This document shows, in pieces, positions 1 to 8,243 of a stretch of 64,000 bases of DNA. The notes under the pieces are model-generated. The model saw only the letters and a program-made list of their open reading frames with translations, was not told the origin of the DNA and searched no databases. How positions within the stretch are numbered: position 1 is the stretch's first letter; each line of letters starts with the position of its first letter. The stretch is from Rubrivivax sp. (GTDB taxonomy: Bacteria > Pseudomonadota > Gammaproteobacteria > Burkholderiales > Burkholderiaceae_C), in contig JAIXRN010000036.1 of assembly GCA_027485165.1 (NCBI GenBank), positions 62,001 through 126,000 of the forward strand, given 5' to 3'. The position numbers and the translations under genes are program-made.

Positions 1-463
1 GCGCGCCGTCGACCTGGATCAGCAGGTGGCTGCGGCTGCGTTCCACGCGCCCGCCAAAGCGTTCCATCACTTCCACGTGCGGGTCGATCTCGCGCACGCC
101 CAGGGTGCAGCCCTGCACATCGTTTTCGATCCGCGCCGCGCCAAAGCGCGCCAGCAGCGGCGGCACCAGCATCACGCTGCTGCGCATTTCTTCGGGCAGG
201 TGGTGCACCTGCGGGTCGAAGTGCGTGCGCGCATGCTGCACTTCCAGCACGCCGCTGGCGTAGTCCACCTTCACGTCGCTGCCCAGCATGCGGAAGATGT
301 CCAGAATCTTGCGCACGTCGGTGATCTCGGGGATGCCGACGAGCCGGATGGGGTCGCTGGACAAGAGCGTGGCGCACAGGATGGGCAGGACGGCGTTCTT
401 GTTCGCCGAAGGGGTGATGCGGCCCGACAGGGGGGTGCCGCCGTGAACGATGAGATGCGCCAT
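1..463 (-). CDS. MurA-like enolpyruvyl transferase, N-terminal part (cut by window start)
   Basis: About 154 N-terminal residues of an EPSP-synthase/MurA fold enzyme; the rest lies outside the window. MurA transfers enolpyruvate from PEP to UDP-N-acetylglucosamine in the first committed step of peptidoglycan synthesis. The start MAHLIVHGGTPLSG and the segment SANKNAVLPIL match the MurA N-terminus, including the Lys-Asn pair of the active site. The loop QGCTLGVREIDPH keeps the Cys that reacts with PEP. The sequence departs from typical betaproteobacterial MurA (usually SGAKNAALP, then GARPVDLH), so it may be a second, divergent paralogue rather than the housekeeping gene. The ATG is the first in frame. 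Confidence 0.75.
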   Translation of the reverse strand, partial: MAHLIVHGGTPLSGRITPSANKNAVLPILCATLLSSDPIRLVGIPEITDVRKILDIFRMLGSDVKVDYASGVLEVQHARTHFDPQVHHLPEEMRSSVMLVPPLLARFGAARIENDVQGCTLGVREIDPHVEVMERFGGRVERSRSHLLIQVDGA

Positions 464-601
464 GGAAAAGCCCGCCGGGGCAGCGGTGCGTGGGTGCGGA
501 TGACGGGATTGTGTCGCGAATGACCGGCGCGGCTGGCTGGGGCGCCAAGGCACTGCAGCGCGACACTGCTGGGGCGCTGGGCCGGCCGTTATCCTGAAGC
601 C

Positions 602-1324
602 ATGGCTTCGCCGCGACACCGCGCCCCCTTACGCCTGGCCGTCCTGGTTGGGGTGCTGCTGCTGCACGCGCTGGTGTGGCTGGGCTTCGCCGCGCTGCGC
701 ACGCCTGCCCCCACCCCCGACCCGGCCACCCCCGAACCGCTGTGGCTGCGCTGGGTTGCGCCTGCCGATCAACGGCAGCCAGCAGAGCCAACCAGGCAGA
801 CTGCCCAGGCCCCGCCCGCTGGCGGGCAGGCAGCCGGCCGCGCCGACCCGGTGCGCGCAGCCAGGCCAGCGGGTGCAGCGCCGGCCCAGACCGGCACCGC
901 CCCTGAACCGGCCCCCGCACGGGCGGCTGCGGCCGACCGCCAGGCCGCCATCACTTGGGCGCCCGACGCGCCGTCTGCTGCGGCCAGCGCGGCCGACCCA
1001 GCCGTAACGGCCAGCACCGGCGCCAGCCCGGCATCGGTCCCGCGCCTGGTCCTGGACCTGCCGCGCGGCACGTCAGCCCCGCGCCGCAACCCGGCGCTGG
1101 ACGACCCGCGTTCCAACACCGCCCGCGCCAACTTTGAATCGCGCCTGGCCGCCGCGCTGGGCAATGGCGCTGGCGCCATCACCGAAGAACGGCTGGCCGA
1201 CGGCACCGTGCGCCTGCGCCGCGGCCATCAATGTGTGCTGGTGCGGCCTTCGCGCCAGGCGGCCATCGACCCCTTCAACGAAGCCGTCAGCCCGAAGATG
1301 CGCGGCGTCGAAAGCTGCAGCTAG
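602..1324 (+). CDS. Hypothetical single-span protein with Ala/Pro-rich periplasmic region
   Basis: 240 residues, no family recognised. A short basic N-terminus is followed by one hydrophobic helix (about residues 11-31), then about 110 residues rich in Ala, Pro and Gln, and a more ordered C-terminal part (about 150-240) containing two Cys. This layout (one N-terminal anchor, flexible Pro/Ala linker, small periplasmic domain) recalls TonB-type proteins, but I see no TonB signature and would not assign that function. Its TAG stop overlaps the TAG stop of the convergent histidine kinase by four bases (CTAG). Confidence 0.7.
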   Translation: MASPRHRAPLRLAVLVGVLLLHALVWLGFAALRTPAPTPDPATPEPLWLRWVAPADQRQPAEPTRQTAQAPPAGGQAAGRADPVRAARPAGAAPAQTGTAPEPAPARAAAADRQAAITWAPDAPSAAASAADPAVTASTGASPASVPRLVLDLPRGTSAPRRNPALDDPRSNTARANFESRLAAALGNGAGAITEERLADGTVRLRRGHQCVLVRPSRQAAIDPFNEAVSPKMRGVESCS

Positions 1325-2730
1325 GCCGTCGGCGCCACGCACGGCAGAAAAATGCTGAAGCAGCTGCCCTGCCCCGGCACGCTGCTGACCTCGATCACCC
1401 CGCCATGGCTGCTGACGATGCCATGCACCGCCGCCAGACCCAGGCCCGTGCCCTGCCCCACGGGCTTCGTGGTGAAGAAGGGCTCGAAGATCTTGTCCAG
1501 CACATCGGGCGGCATGCCCGGGCCGTCGTCGCGGATGCGCAGGCGCACCCATTCGGCCGGCGCTGCGCCTGTGTCGGCTGCCACGCCCGCGGGCCGCGGC
1601 GGCGCGAGCGGCCGGCCGCGGTCGGCTTCGATGCTGACGCGCCCGCTGCGCGGGCCGATGGCCTGCGCAGCGTTGCGCACGATGTTCAGCAGCACCTGTT
1701 CCATCTGCACCAGGTCGATGTCGACCACGCTGTCCTGCAGCACCTGCAGCCCGAACACCTGCTGGTGCGGCAGGGGTGCGCGCAGCAGGCCTTCGGCATG
1801 GGCCAGCCACTCGCTCACGGCCATGTGCTGCAGCGCCGGGGGCGTCTGGCGCGAGAAGTCCAGCATCTGCCGAACCAGAGCCGCAGCCCGGTCGCCAGCC
1901 TGGCGGATGCGCCCCAGGTTGCGTGCCTGGCGCGACCCCGGTGCGGCTTCCAGTTCGCACAACTCGGCCAGGCCATTGATCGACCCCAGCAGGTTGTTGA
2001 AGTCGTGCGCGATGCCGCCGGCCAGCGTGGCCACCGCCCGCAGCTTGTCGTTTTCGCGCAGGCTTTCGTTGATGCGCTGCTGGCGCCCGATGTCTCGGCC
2101 GATGCACACCAGGTTCAACAGGCCGCCCTGGCGGTCCAGGATGGGCGAAACCGACCACTGCACGGTCAGCTCGCGCCCGTCGCGGCAGGCCAGCACGCGA
2201 CGCAGGCTCTGCGTCTGCTCGCAGGGCGGGGGCGGGGCCCAGGCAGCAGCGCCTTCCACGGCCTGGCGACGCGTCCAGCCCGTGGCCTGGCAGTAGGCCG
2301 GGTTGACGTCGTCGCACTGGCCGTCCGGGTCCAGCACCACGATCAGGGCCTCGGTCTGCTCGAACATCGCCACCAGGGTCTCGTGTTCGCGCCGCCAGCG
2401 GTGTTCGTGGTGCGCGCGCTGCGCCAGTTCGTGCGGCAGCAGCAGGGCCAGCAGCAGGGCCTGGGCGTCGCCGCGCACCAGCTTTTCGCGGCCCAGGTGC
2501 TGGGCGCTGCCGCCAGGGGCGCCGTGCCAGGCATCGGCCAGGGCCGACTGGGCACGGCGGTGCAGTTCGTACATCTGGTCGATGGCTGGGCCGTCGGCCA
2601 GGCTGGTCTTGGCCAGTTCAGTGGCGTCGATCAGGACCTGCTCGCGCGCGATCTCAGCGTCTTGCGGGGCAAGGAGGTAGCGCTGCAGCAGCGCGTAGTA
2701 AGCGGCTTCCAGCGGCAGGATGCGGTCCAT
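1321..2730 (-). CDS. PAS-containing histidine kinase with RsbU-like N-terminal domain
   Basis: 469 residues, no membrane span, so cytoplasmic. Residues 1-118 resemble the N-terminal RsbT-binding domain of Bacillus RsbU (YYALLQRYLL early, then ELHRR near 55-59). A PAS domain follows (about 124-220). The HisKA box AGGIAHDFNNLLG puts the phospho-accepting His at 242. N-box Asn near 353, DDGPGM at 401-406, FEPFFTTK and GQGTGLGL complete an NtrB-like HATPase. The ATG was chosen because upstream in-frame sequence runs into the preceding gene; the Shine-Dalgarno is weak. It is last in the chemosensory operon, just after an RsbT-like kinase gene. The RsbT link is inference from similarity plus adjacency. 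Confidence 0.85.
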   Translation of the reverse strand: MDRILPLEAAYYALLQRYLLAPQDAEIAREQVLIDATELAKTSLADGPAIDQMYELHRRAQSALADAWHGAPGGSAQHLGREKLVRGDAQALLLALLLPHELAQRAHHEHRWRREHETLVAMFEQTEALIVVLDPDGQCDDVNPAYCQATGWTRRQAVEGAAAWAPPPPCEQTQSLRRVLACRDGRELTVQWSVSPILDRQGGLLNLVCIGRDIGRQQRINESLRENDKLRAVATLAGGIAHDFNNLLGSINGLAELCELEAAPGSRQARNLGRIRQAGDRAAALVRQMLDFSRQTPPALQHMAVSEWLAHAEGLLRAPLPHQQVFGLQVLQDSVVDIDLVQMEQVLLNIVRNAAQAIGPRSGRVSIEADRGRPLAPPRPAGVAADTGAAPAEWVRLRIRDDGPGMPPDVLDKIFEPFFTTKPVGQGTGLGLAAVHGIVSSHGGVIEVSSVPGQGSCFSIFLPCVAPTA

Positions 2731-2767
2731 CGGCAAGGGCACCGGGTTGATGTCCAGCCAGCGCTGT

Positions 2768-3160
2768 TCAGGGCCGCCGCGCCGCCACGATCTGCACCGT
2801 GACCACGGTGCCAGCAGGGCCGGACGTGATCTCGAACAGGTCCACCAGCCGGCGTGCCCCGCACAGGCCCACGCCCAGGCTGCTGCCCGTGGAAGCGCCG
2901 TCGCGCAACGCGCCCGACAGGTCCGCGATGCCCGGGCCATGGTCGCGTACGCAGGCCTGCAGACGCCAATGGCCGGGGTCTGAAAGGTCGCTCAGTTCGC
3001 ATTCGCCCCGCCCGCCGTACAACAGCGCGTTGTGCCCCAGTTCCGACACCGCCGCAGCAAAGCGCGTCTGGTCGGTCAGCCCCAGGCCGGCCTGGCGCAC
3101 CAGTTCACGCGCGGCCAGCCGGGCCCGCAGCACGTCTTCGCCATCGCGCAGTTCGATCAT
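2768..3160 (-). CDS. RsbT-like serine/threonine-protein kinase
   Basis: 130 residues, a minimal GHKL ATPase of the RsbT/RsbW type, close to the 133 residues of Bacillus RsbT. RAAREL-type helix and LTDQTRFAAAVSELGHN match RsbT; Glu40 and Asn44 form the Mg-ATP N-box, DHGPGI (73-78) the G1 box, and GSSLGVGL (92-99) the G2 box, so the ATP site looks intact. RsbT proteins phosphorylate STAS antagonists and activate RsbU by binding its N-terminal domain. The next gene encodes a kinase with such a domain, which suggests direct pairing. The start MIELRDGED is preferred over an ATG 15 codons upstream because it aligns with the RsbT N-terminus. Confidence 0.82.
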   Translation of the reverse strand: MIELRDGEDVLRARLAARELVRQAGLGLTDQTRFAAAVSELGHNALLYGGRGECELSDLSDPGHWRLQACVRDHGPGIADLSGALRDGASTGSSLGVGLCGARRLVDLFEITSGPAGTVVTVQIVAARRP

Positions 3161-3250
3161 GTCGGGGCAGCCAAAGGTGACGTGCAGTCGGTGGGCAGGG
3201 GGCAAAGGGCAGGCAACAGCGAACAGGGGGCCGGGCGCCGCGAACCGGCT

Positions 3251-3637
3251 TCAGCGCGGCCCTGCTGCCATGGCCTGGCGCAGCGCGCCCTGCAATTCCT
3301 GGCGGCCGAAAGGCTTGCTCAGCTGGCTGCTGGCACCGGCCAGCACGGCTGTTTCCAGGTTGAACTGCGAAGACAGCACACGCCGCCCGCCCGAGATGGC
3401 CACGATGGGAAGCTGCGGCTGCAGCCGGCGCAGCTCGACGATGATGCGCGCGCCATCCATGCCGGGCATCAGCACGTCGGTGATCACGGCGTCGAAGCTC
3501 CCGGGCCGGGCGGCGAACAGGCGCAGGCCCTCTTCGCCATCAGCGGCAGACGTGACTTGGTGGCCGTCCAATTCCAGCAGCTGCAGCAGGGTGTCGCGCA
3601 GCAGTTCGTCGTCGTCGATCAAAAGGATGCGGGCCAT
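3251..3637 (-). CDS. Single-domain response regulator
   Basis: 128 residues forming one receiver domain and nothing else. Asp9/Asp10 form the acidic pair, Asp54 in VITDVLMPGMDG is the phosphorylation site, Ser82 and Lys108 (SKPF) complete the active site. It is the natural phosphorelay partner of the histidine kinase two genes downstream and could also be addressed by CheA. With no output domain it must act through protein contact. The start MARILLIDDD gives the canonical receiver N-terminus; in-frame codons upstream encode unrelated low-quality sequence. Confidence 0.88.
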   Translation of the reverse strand: MARILLIDDDELLRDTLLQLLELDGHQVTSAADGEEGLRLFAARPGSFDAVITDVLMPGMDGARIIVELRRLQPQLPIVAISGGRRVLSSQFNLETAVLAGASSQLSKPFGRQELQGALRQAMAAGPR

Positions 3638-3695
3638 GGTCGGGGATTTCCAGGGTCTGCCGGAGTCTGCCGGGGTCTTGGGGTGTGGGGTGGGG

Positions 3696-4748
3696 CTAGA
3701 ACAGTTCGATGCGCAGGCCCGGCTCGCCAGGCCCGGCGCCGGCCGCGGCATCGGGGTCGCGATGCGCGGCTTCGGCTTGCAGGTAGCTGCCCGCCAGGGC
3801 CTGCGCGCGGCCTTCGATGTCGCGCGTGTCGCGCTGCCCGGCGCGCAGCCTGGTGATCAGGTCGGCCAGCACGGTGTTGCGCTGGTCGACGGCCGGCTGC
3901 ACGCGGTCGACGATCTGCTTGACCACGTCCTGCACCTGCGCCGTGTCCAGCAGCCGGCCGATGCCCTGGTCCAGGTCGGTGTTGTGCTGGGTGATGGCCG
4001 TCATCAGCATGTCGTAGAACTGCCGCATGTCGATGTAGCTCTCGTCCAGCTGGCGCGTCATGCGGCCCAGGCGGTCGGCCTCGGCTTCGTTGTGGCGCGT
4101 GCGTTCGGCAAAGTCGCCGCTGAAGCCGGCTTCCACCGTGCTGACCAGGCGCGAGATGTCGGCATTGGCCTTGGCCGCGGTGGCGTTGGCCTGCGTGGCC
4201 AGGCGCCGCACTTCACCGGCCAGCACGGCAAAGCCCTTGCCGGCTTCACCGGCGCGCGCGGCCTCGATGGCGGCGTTGATGGCCAGGATCTCGGTCTGCC
4301 GGGCGATGGCGCGGATGGTGTCGGTCATGTCCGTCAGGCCCTTGACTTCGCCCACCAGCTGCTGGAAGTGCCCGCGTTCCTGGGCGATCTGCGCCGGCAA
4401 GGTCTGCACGAAGTTGGCCAGCTCACGGATGATGTGGCTGTTCAGCTCGATGCCGGTCTGCATGGCCTCGCTCTGGGTCTGCGCATGGCTCAGGTAGCTG
4501 ACCAGCCGGCTGGACAAGCCGCGCAGCTCTGTCAGGCGCTGCACGAAGTCCAGCGCGGCGGTTTCCGACAGGCCCACCGCACGGCCCAACTGCAGCAGCA
4601 TCTGGCGGTCCAGCTCGCGAAAGCCCGCCAGCGCCGGGCAGTCGCTGCCCGCCGCGGGGCCGCTGGCCGGGGCGATCCAGGCCGCCAGCCGCGCCCGGCA
4701 GCGCGCCAGCCAGCCTGGGGCAGCCGCGTCCGCAGCGCGCGCGTGCAT
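3696..4748 (-). CDS. Soluble methyl-accepting chemotaxis protein with CheZ-like motif
   Basis: 350 residues, no transmembrane segment. The MCP signalling tip is at 151-170 ([20 protein letters not shown]). The C-terminal helix contains [14 protein letters not shown], in which Asp274 and Gln278 give the D-x-x-x-Q spacing used by CheZ-class CheY phosphatases. The N-terminal 130 residues are helical with no recognised sensor domain. A start at ATG gives the junction TGAGATG with the upstream CheY gene; an in-frame GTG nine bases earlier is the alternative. Its place in the operon suggests a cytoplasmic receptor or array adaptor, possibly also a phosphatase. Confidence 0.85.
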   Translation of the reverse strand: MHARAADAAAPGWLARCRARLAAWIAPASGPAAGSDCPALAGFRELDRQMLLQLGRAVGLSETAALDFVQRLTELRGLSSRLVSYLSHAQTQSEAMQTGIELNSHIIRELANFVQTLPAQIAQERGHFQQLVGEVKGLTDMTDTIRAIARQTEILAINAAIEAARAGEAGKGFAVLAGEVRRLATQANATAAKANADISRLVSTVEAGFSGDFAERTRHNEAEADRLGRMTRQLDESYIDMRQFYDMLMTAITQHNTDLDQGIGRLLDTAQVQDVVKQIVDRVQPAVDQRNTVLADLITRLRAGQRDTRDIEGRAQALAGSYLQAEAAHRDPDAAAGAGPGEPGLRIELF

Positions 4749-4749
4749 C

Positions 4750-5115
4750 TCAGGCACCGGGCAGCACCTGCTTGATGACCTTCACCAGGTCCGCCCCCGC
4801 CACCGGCTTTACCAGCCAGCCGCTGGCGCCCAGCTTCTTGGCTTCGTCGCGCTTGGCCTGCTGGCTTTCGGTCGTCAGCGTCAGGATGGGCGTGAAGCGC
4901 AGCACCTTGCGCGCCTGCCGGATGAGCTCGATGCCGTCCATCTTCGGCATGTTGATGTCGGTGATCACCAGGTCGGGCTTCAGCCCTTTGTTGATCTTGG
5001 CCATGGCCTGTTCGCCGTCGGCGGCGGTTTCGACCTTGAAGCCCGCAATCTCGAGCGTGCTCTTCACGCTCATCAACATGGTGGCCGAGTCGTCGATGAT
5101 GAATATGGTCTTCAT
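4750..5115 (-). CDS. cheY: CheY-type response regulator
   Basis: 121 residues, one receiver domain of typical CheY length. Asp8/Asp9, phospho-acceptor Asp53 in [11 protein letters not shown], Thr81 and Lys103 (LVKPV) are all present. This is the PilH/CheY-like type common in alternative chemosensory clusters, with [18 protein letters not shown] close to family consensus. It is the second stand-alone CheY of the block, placed after cheA and the STAS gene and before the soluble receptor. The start [10 protein letters not shown] is chosen over an in-frame ATG 18 codons upstream because it begins the receiver fold exactly. Confidence 0.9.
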   Translation of the reverse strand: MKTIFIIDDSATMLMSVKSTLEIAGFKVETAADGEQAMAKINKGLKPDLVITDINMPKMDGIELIRQARKVLRFTPILTLTTESQQAKRDEAKKLGASGWLVKPVAGADLVKVIKQVLPGA

Positions 5116-5215
5116 GCGGATGGCGGTCGGGCCTGCGGCAGCTACCGGCCCGCGCAGCAGGGTTGCCACGCACCAGGGCCGACGCCGCCTGGGGTGATGG
5201 CTCGTCTCGGTCTTG

Positions 5216-5243
5216 TTATCGGTTCAGGCCACGCGGCGCTTGA
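5216..5243 (-). promoter_or_regulatory. Possible sigma-28-like promoter ahead of the second cheY
   Basis: In the 141-base gap between the STAS gene and the second cheY, the minus strand carries TCAAGCGC, a 12-base spacer, then ACCGATAA. This partly matches the flagellar sigma-28 pattern (TAAAGTTT, 11 bases, GCCGATAA). The spacer is one base long and the -35 weak, so this is a suggestion only. It would allow the distal part of the chemosensory block to be transcribed independently. Confidence 0.25.
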
Positions 5244-5256
5244 GGCTTTTTGGCGT

Positions 5257-5490
5257 TCAGGCGCCAGCGGGCTGCAGCGCCTGGGCCAGCCAGGGGTCGG
5301 CCGGCACGGCCAGCACTTTCGGGCGCAAGGCCAGCAGCACCTGCAAGACCGCGGCGTGCACATGTTCACAGCGGCCCAGATGCACCGCCGGCCTGGCCTG
5401 GCGGCGCAGCCATTGCGCCAGGGCTTCGGCGTCGTCGACGCCGACCACGCCTTCCAGCACCGCGTGCTTTTTCAGGTATCGGATGCTCAT
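5257..5490 (-). CDS. Small STAS-like protein without phosphorylatable residue
   Basis: 77 residues, matching a short STAS/anti-sigma-antagonist-like fold: a strand LEGVVGVDDAEALAQWL, then VHLGRCEHVHAAVLQVLLAL where STAS proteins carry the phospho-acceptor loop. The usual Ser/Thr of that loop is absent; the only hydroxyl residue in the whole protein is Ser2, and there is no Thr. If it is a STAS adaptor it cannot be switched by Ser/Thr phosphorylation in the usual way. Its ATG overlaps the cheA stop (ATGA), showing tight coupling to CheA production. Confidence 0.65.
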   Translation of the reverse strand: MSIRYLKKHAVLEGVVGVDDAEALAQWLRRQARPAVHLGRCEHVHAAVLQVLLALRPKVLAVPADPWLAQALQPAGA

Positions 5491-7817
5491 GCCAGCAGTT
5501 CCTTCGGGTTCAGCACCATCAGCACGCTGCCATCGCCCATCAGTGCCGTGCCGGCAAAGCCGGTCAAGCCGGCCAGCACGCCTTCCAGCGGCTTCAGGAT
5601 GATGTCGCTGGCACCGTGGAAGTGGTCCACCAGCAGGCCCACCGGGTCGGCGCCCAGGCGCAGCACCAGCACGGCCAGTTCGTCGTCGGCGTTCAGCTGC
5701 GGCTCAGCTTCCAGCGCCAGCAGGTCGTTCAGCGCCAGCAGCGGCACCACGCGCCCACGCAGCACCGTGGTCCGGGCCTGCTTGAAGCGGTGGATGTCGT
5801 CGCGGTGCACGCGCACGGTCTCGACGATCAGGTCCATGGGCACGCCGAAACGGCGGCTGGCGCTGTCGATCACCATCACCTGAGTAACGGCCATGGACAG
5901 CGGCAGCGACAGCCGCAGCGTGGTGCCGCGGCCGAACTGGCTAGCCAGTTCCACGCTGCCGTTGATGCGTTCGACCGCGGTGCGCACCACGTCCATGCCC
6001 ACGCCGCGGCCCGACAGGTCCGAGATCTGGTCGGCCGTGGAAAACCCGGGCAGGAAGACCAGCTGCACCGCGTCGGCGTCGGCCAGCGTGGCCGCGCGGT
6101 CGGCCGGAATGAGCCCGCGTTCCACGGCCTTGCGGCGCACACGCGCGGGGTCCACGCCGGCGCCGTCGTCGCTGATTTCGATCAGCACGCGGTCGCTTTC
6201 CTGGCGCGCGTGGATGCGGATGGTGCCAGCCCCCGGCTTGCCCGCGGCGCGGCGTTGCTTCGGGGTCTCGATGCCGTGGTCCAGGCTGTTGCGCAGGATG
6301 TGGATCAGCGGGTCGGCCAGCGATTCGATGACGTTCTTGTCGGCCTCGGTGTCTTCGCCTTCGATCACCAGGTTCACTTCCTTGCCCAGCTTGCGCGAGA
6401 TGTCGCGCACCAGGCGCCCGAAGCGCTGGAAGACCGCGCCCACCGGCAGCATGCGCACCTGCATGATGGCGTGCTGCATGTCTTCGGCGATGCGGTTGAT
6501 CACCGTGTACTGGGCCTTGATCTCGCGCGCCAACTCGCGCTGGCCGAAGTGGCTTTCGGCGCGCTGGGCCAGGTAGGGCAGGCTGTTCTTGGCCACCACC
6601 ATCTCGCCGATCAGGTCCATCAGCCGGTCGACCTTTTCCTGGCCCACCTTCAGCACCTTGGGCACGCCTGCGCCAGCCGCGTCTTCGCCGCGGCGGGCGG
6701 CTTCCAAGGGCTGGCCAGGGGCGGCAGCCGCGGGCGGCTGGCCGGGCGCACCCGCGTCCGGCGACAGCGGCGCCAGCGCCTGCGCAGCAGCCACACCATC
6801 GTCCCCCAGCCAGGGCCGCAGCCGGCCCAGGATGAGTTGCGCCGCCTGCACCGCACCCGGCGCCACGCCTGGGCGCGACAACAGGGCCTGCTGGTCCTGC
6901 CAGATCGCCAGCGCGCGCTGGCGCACGATCAGGTCTGCGGCCGTAGCAGCCTGTGGGGCCTGTGGAGCCGCCAGGGCCGCTGGCTTGGCAGGCTCAAGAG
7001 GCGCCGCCACGGCCGCCAAAGTGCCCGGCACCCAGGCCTGCACCTGTTCGGGCACACAGCGGAAGTGGTCCTGCACCGCGGTCATCGGTGCGCTGCTCAG
7101 CAGCACGATGTCGATCTGGCACTGGTAGCAGTCCCATTCATTCAGCGCATCGCCCTCGGGCCAGGGCTGGCGGGCGGCCACGGCCACGCCCAGCAGGCCG
7201 GGCGCGGTGCCGGCCAGGCGCCAGGGGTCTTCGCCCTTGAAGAAGCAGCCCTCTTCAGGCGTGTACAGCCAGGCGGTGGCCGACGGGTGGCTGGCGCGCA
7301 GGGCGGCGGGCAGGCGCTGCAGCCAGTCGGGCGGTGCAGCGGCGGCCGGCGCGGCGCGTTCTGCGGGCTGTGCGGGTGCGGGTGTGGATGCGGCAGACGG
7401 GGCGTCAGGTGCCCCCGCGCCGGCTGCGGGCGCCAGCCAGGCCCGCAGCGCTTGCGCATGGGCCTGCGACTGGCCTTCGGCTTCGGCGTCGAAGCGGCCG
7501 CCCTGTTCGATCTGGTCCACCAGCCGGGCGCTGTAGTCCATCGCGTCCAGCAGCGCGTCGGCCAGCTCGGGGCTGTAGGCCAGGGTCTGGTTGCGCACCC
7601 GGTCCAGCAGGTCTTCGCCGGCATGCACCACGCGTTCCAGCGGCTTGAATTCGAACAGGCCGCAGTTGCCCTTCAGCGTGTGCACCGACCTGAACAGGTC
7701 GTTCAACAGGGTGACGTTGCCGGGCTCGCGTTCCACGTCCAGCAGGCGCTTGCCGATCGCTTCCAGGCATTCACGTGCCTCAACGACAAACTGGTCCAGC
7801 AGTTCGGCCTGGTTCAT
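5487..7817 (-). CDS. cheA: Chemotaxis histidine kinase CheA
   Basis: 776 residues. Order: HPt domain with phosphorylated His46 in LFRSVHTLKGN; an Ala/Pro-rich linker; a middle region with the WDCYQCQI segment (near 250) in place of a classical P2; dimerisation P3 starting near KVLKVGQEKVDRLMDLI; HATPase P4 with HILRNSLDHGIE, DDGAGVD and GRGVGMDVV; and a C-terminal CheW-like P5. All kinase motifs look intact. It should phosphorylate the two CheY proteins and CheB. It is one base-overlap unit with the upstream cheY (four bases) and the downstream STAS gene (four bases). Confidence 0.95.
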   Translation of the reverse strand: MNQAELLDQFVVEARECLEAIGKRLLDVEREPGNVTLLNDLFRSVHTLKGNCGLFEFKPLERVVHAGEDLLDRVRNQTLAYSPELADALLDAMDYSARLVDQIEQGGRFDAEAEGQSQAHAQALRAWLAPAAGAGAPDAPSAASTPAPAQPAERAAPAAAAPPDWLQRLPAALRASHPSATAWLYTPEEGCFFKGEDPWRLAGTAPGLLGVAVAARQPWPEGDALNEWDCYQCQIDIVLLSSAPMTAVQDHFRCVPEQVQAWVPGTLAAVAAPLEPAKPAALAAPQAPQAATAADLIVRQRALAIWQDQQALLSRPGVAPGAVQAAQLILGRLRPWLGDDGVAAAQALAPLSPDAGAPGQPPAAAAPGQPLEAARRGEDAAGAGVPKVLKVGQEKVDRLMDLIGEMVVAKNSLPYLAQRAESHFGQRELAREIKAQYTVINRIAEDMQHAIMQVRMLPVGAVFQRFGRLVRDISRKLGKEVNLVIEGEDTEADKNVIESLADPLIHILRNSLDHGIETPKQRRAAGKPGAGTIRIHARQESDRVLIEISDDGAGVDPARVRRKAVERGLIPADRAATLADADAVQLVFLPGFSTADQISDLSGRGVGMDVVRTAVERINGSVELASQFGRGTTLRLSLPLSMAVTQVMVIDSASRRFGVPMDLIVETVRVHRDDIHRFKQARTTVLRGRVVPLLALNDLLALEAEPQLNADDELAVLVLRLGADPVGLLVDHFHGASDIILKPLEGVLAGLTGFAGTALMGDGSVLMVLNPKELLA

Positions 7818-8242
7818 GGCCGCTGCCCCTGCGCCGCGTCGCGTGCAGCTTCGGCGTCGCCCAGCAGCAGGGCGGCGTTCAGCACCAGGTCGGCAGGCTG
7901 TGCCGGCTTCACCAGGTAGCCGTTGGCGCCGGCGTCGAAGGCGCCGTGGGCGTCCTGGCTGCGCGCTTCGGTGGACACCATCAGCACCGGGGCCTGGTGG
8001 CGCGGGTCCAGCTTGCGCAGTTCACGCACGAAGCTGTAGCCGTCCATGCGCGGCATGTTGATGTCGACGATGTACAGGTCGAAGGGCGCATCGGCGTCCT
8101 GCGCATGCACCCGTTCCAGCGCTTCGACGCCGTTGACGGCTTCGTCCACCTGCCAGCCGGCGTCGTCCAGCAGTTTGCGGTGGTACAGGCGCACGGTGGC
8201 GGCGTCATCGACGACCAGGATGCGGGGGTTGCTTGCGGCCAT
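7814..8242 (-). CDS. cheY: CheY-type response regulator
   Basis: 142 residues, a single receiver domain with a short C-terminal tail. Asp12/Asp13, phospho-acceptor Asp60 in YIVDINMPRMDG, Ser in LMVSTEA and Lys in LVKPA form a complete site. It sits immediately before cheA with a four-base overlap and one base after cheR, so it is probably the main CheA output. The output target (motor, enzyme or other) cannot be read from the sequence. Confidence 0.92.
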   Translation of the reverse strand: MAASNPRILVVDDAATVRLYHRKLLDDAGWQVDEAVNGVEALERVHAQDADAPFDLYIVDINMPRMDGYSFVRELRKLDPRHQAPVLMVSTEARSQDAHGAFDAGANGYLVKPAQPADLVLNAALLLGDAEAARDAAQGQRP

Positions 8243-8243
8243 T

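Noticed and set aside
5257..5490. STAS protein as substrate of the RsbT-like kinase
   Set aside because: No Ser or Thr is available in the expected loop.
5250..7919. Open plus-strand frame of almost 900 codons antisense to cheA
   Set aside because: It mirrors cheA in a GC-rich background, is rich in His, Gln, Ala and Gly, and has no domain or ribosome-binding site.
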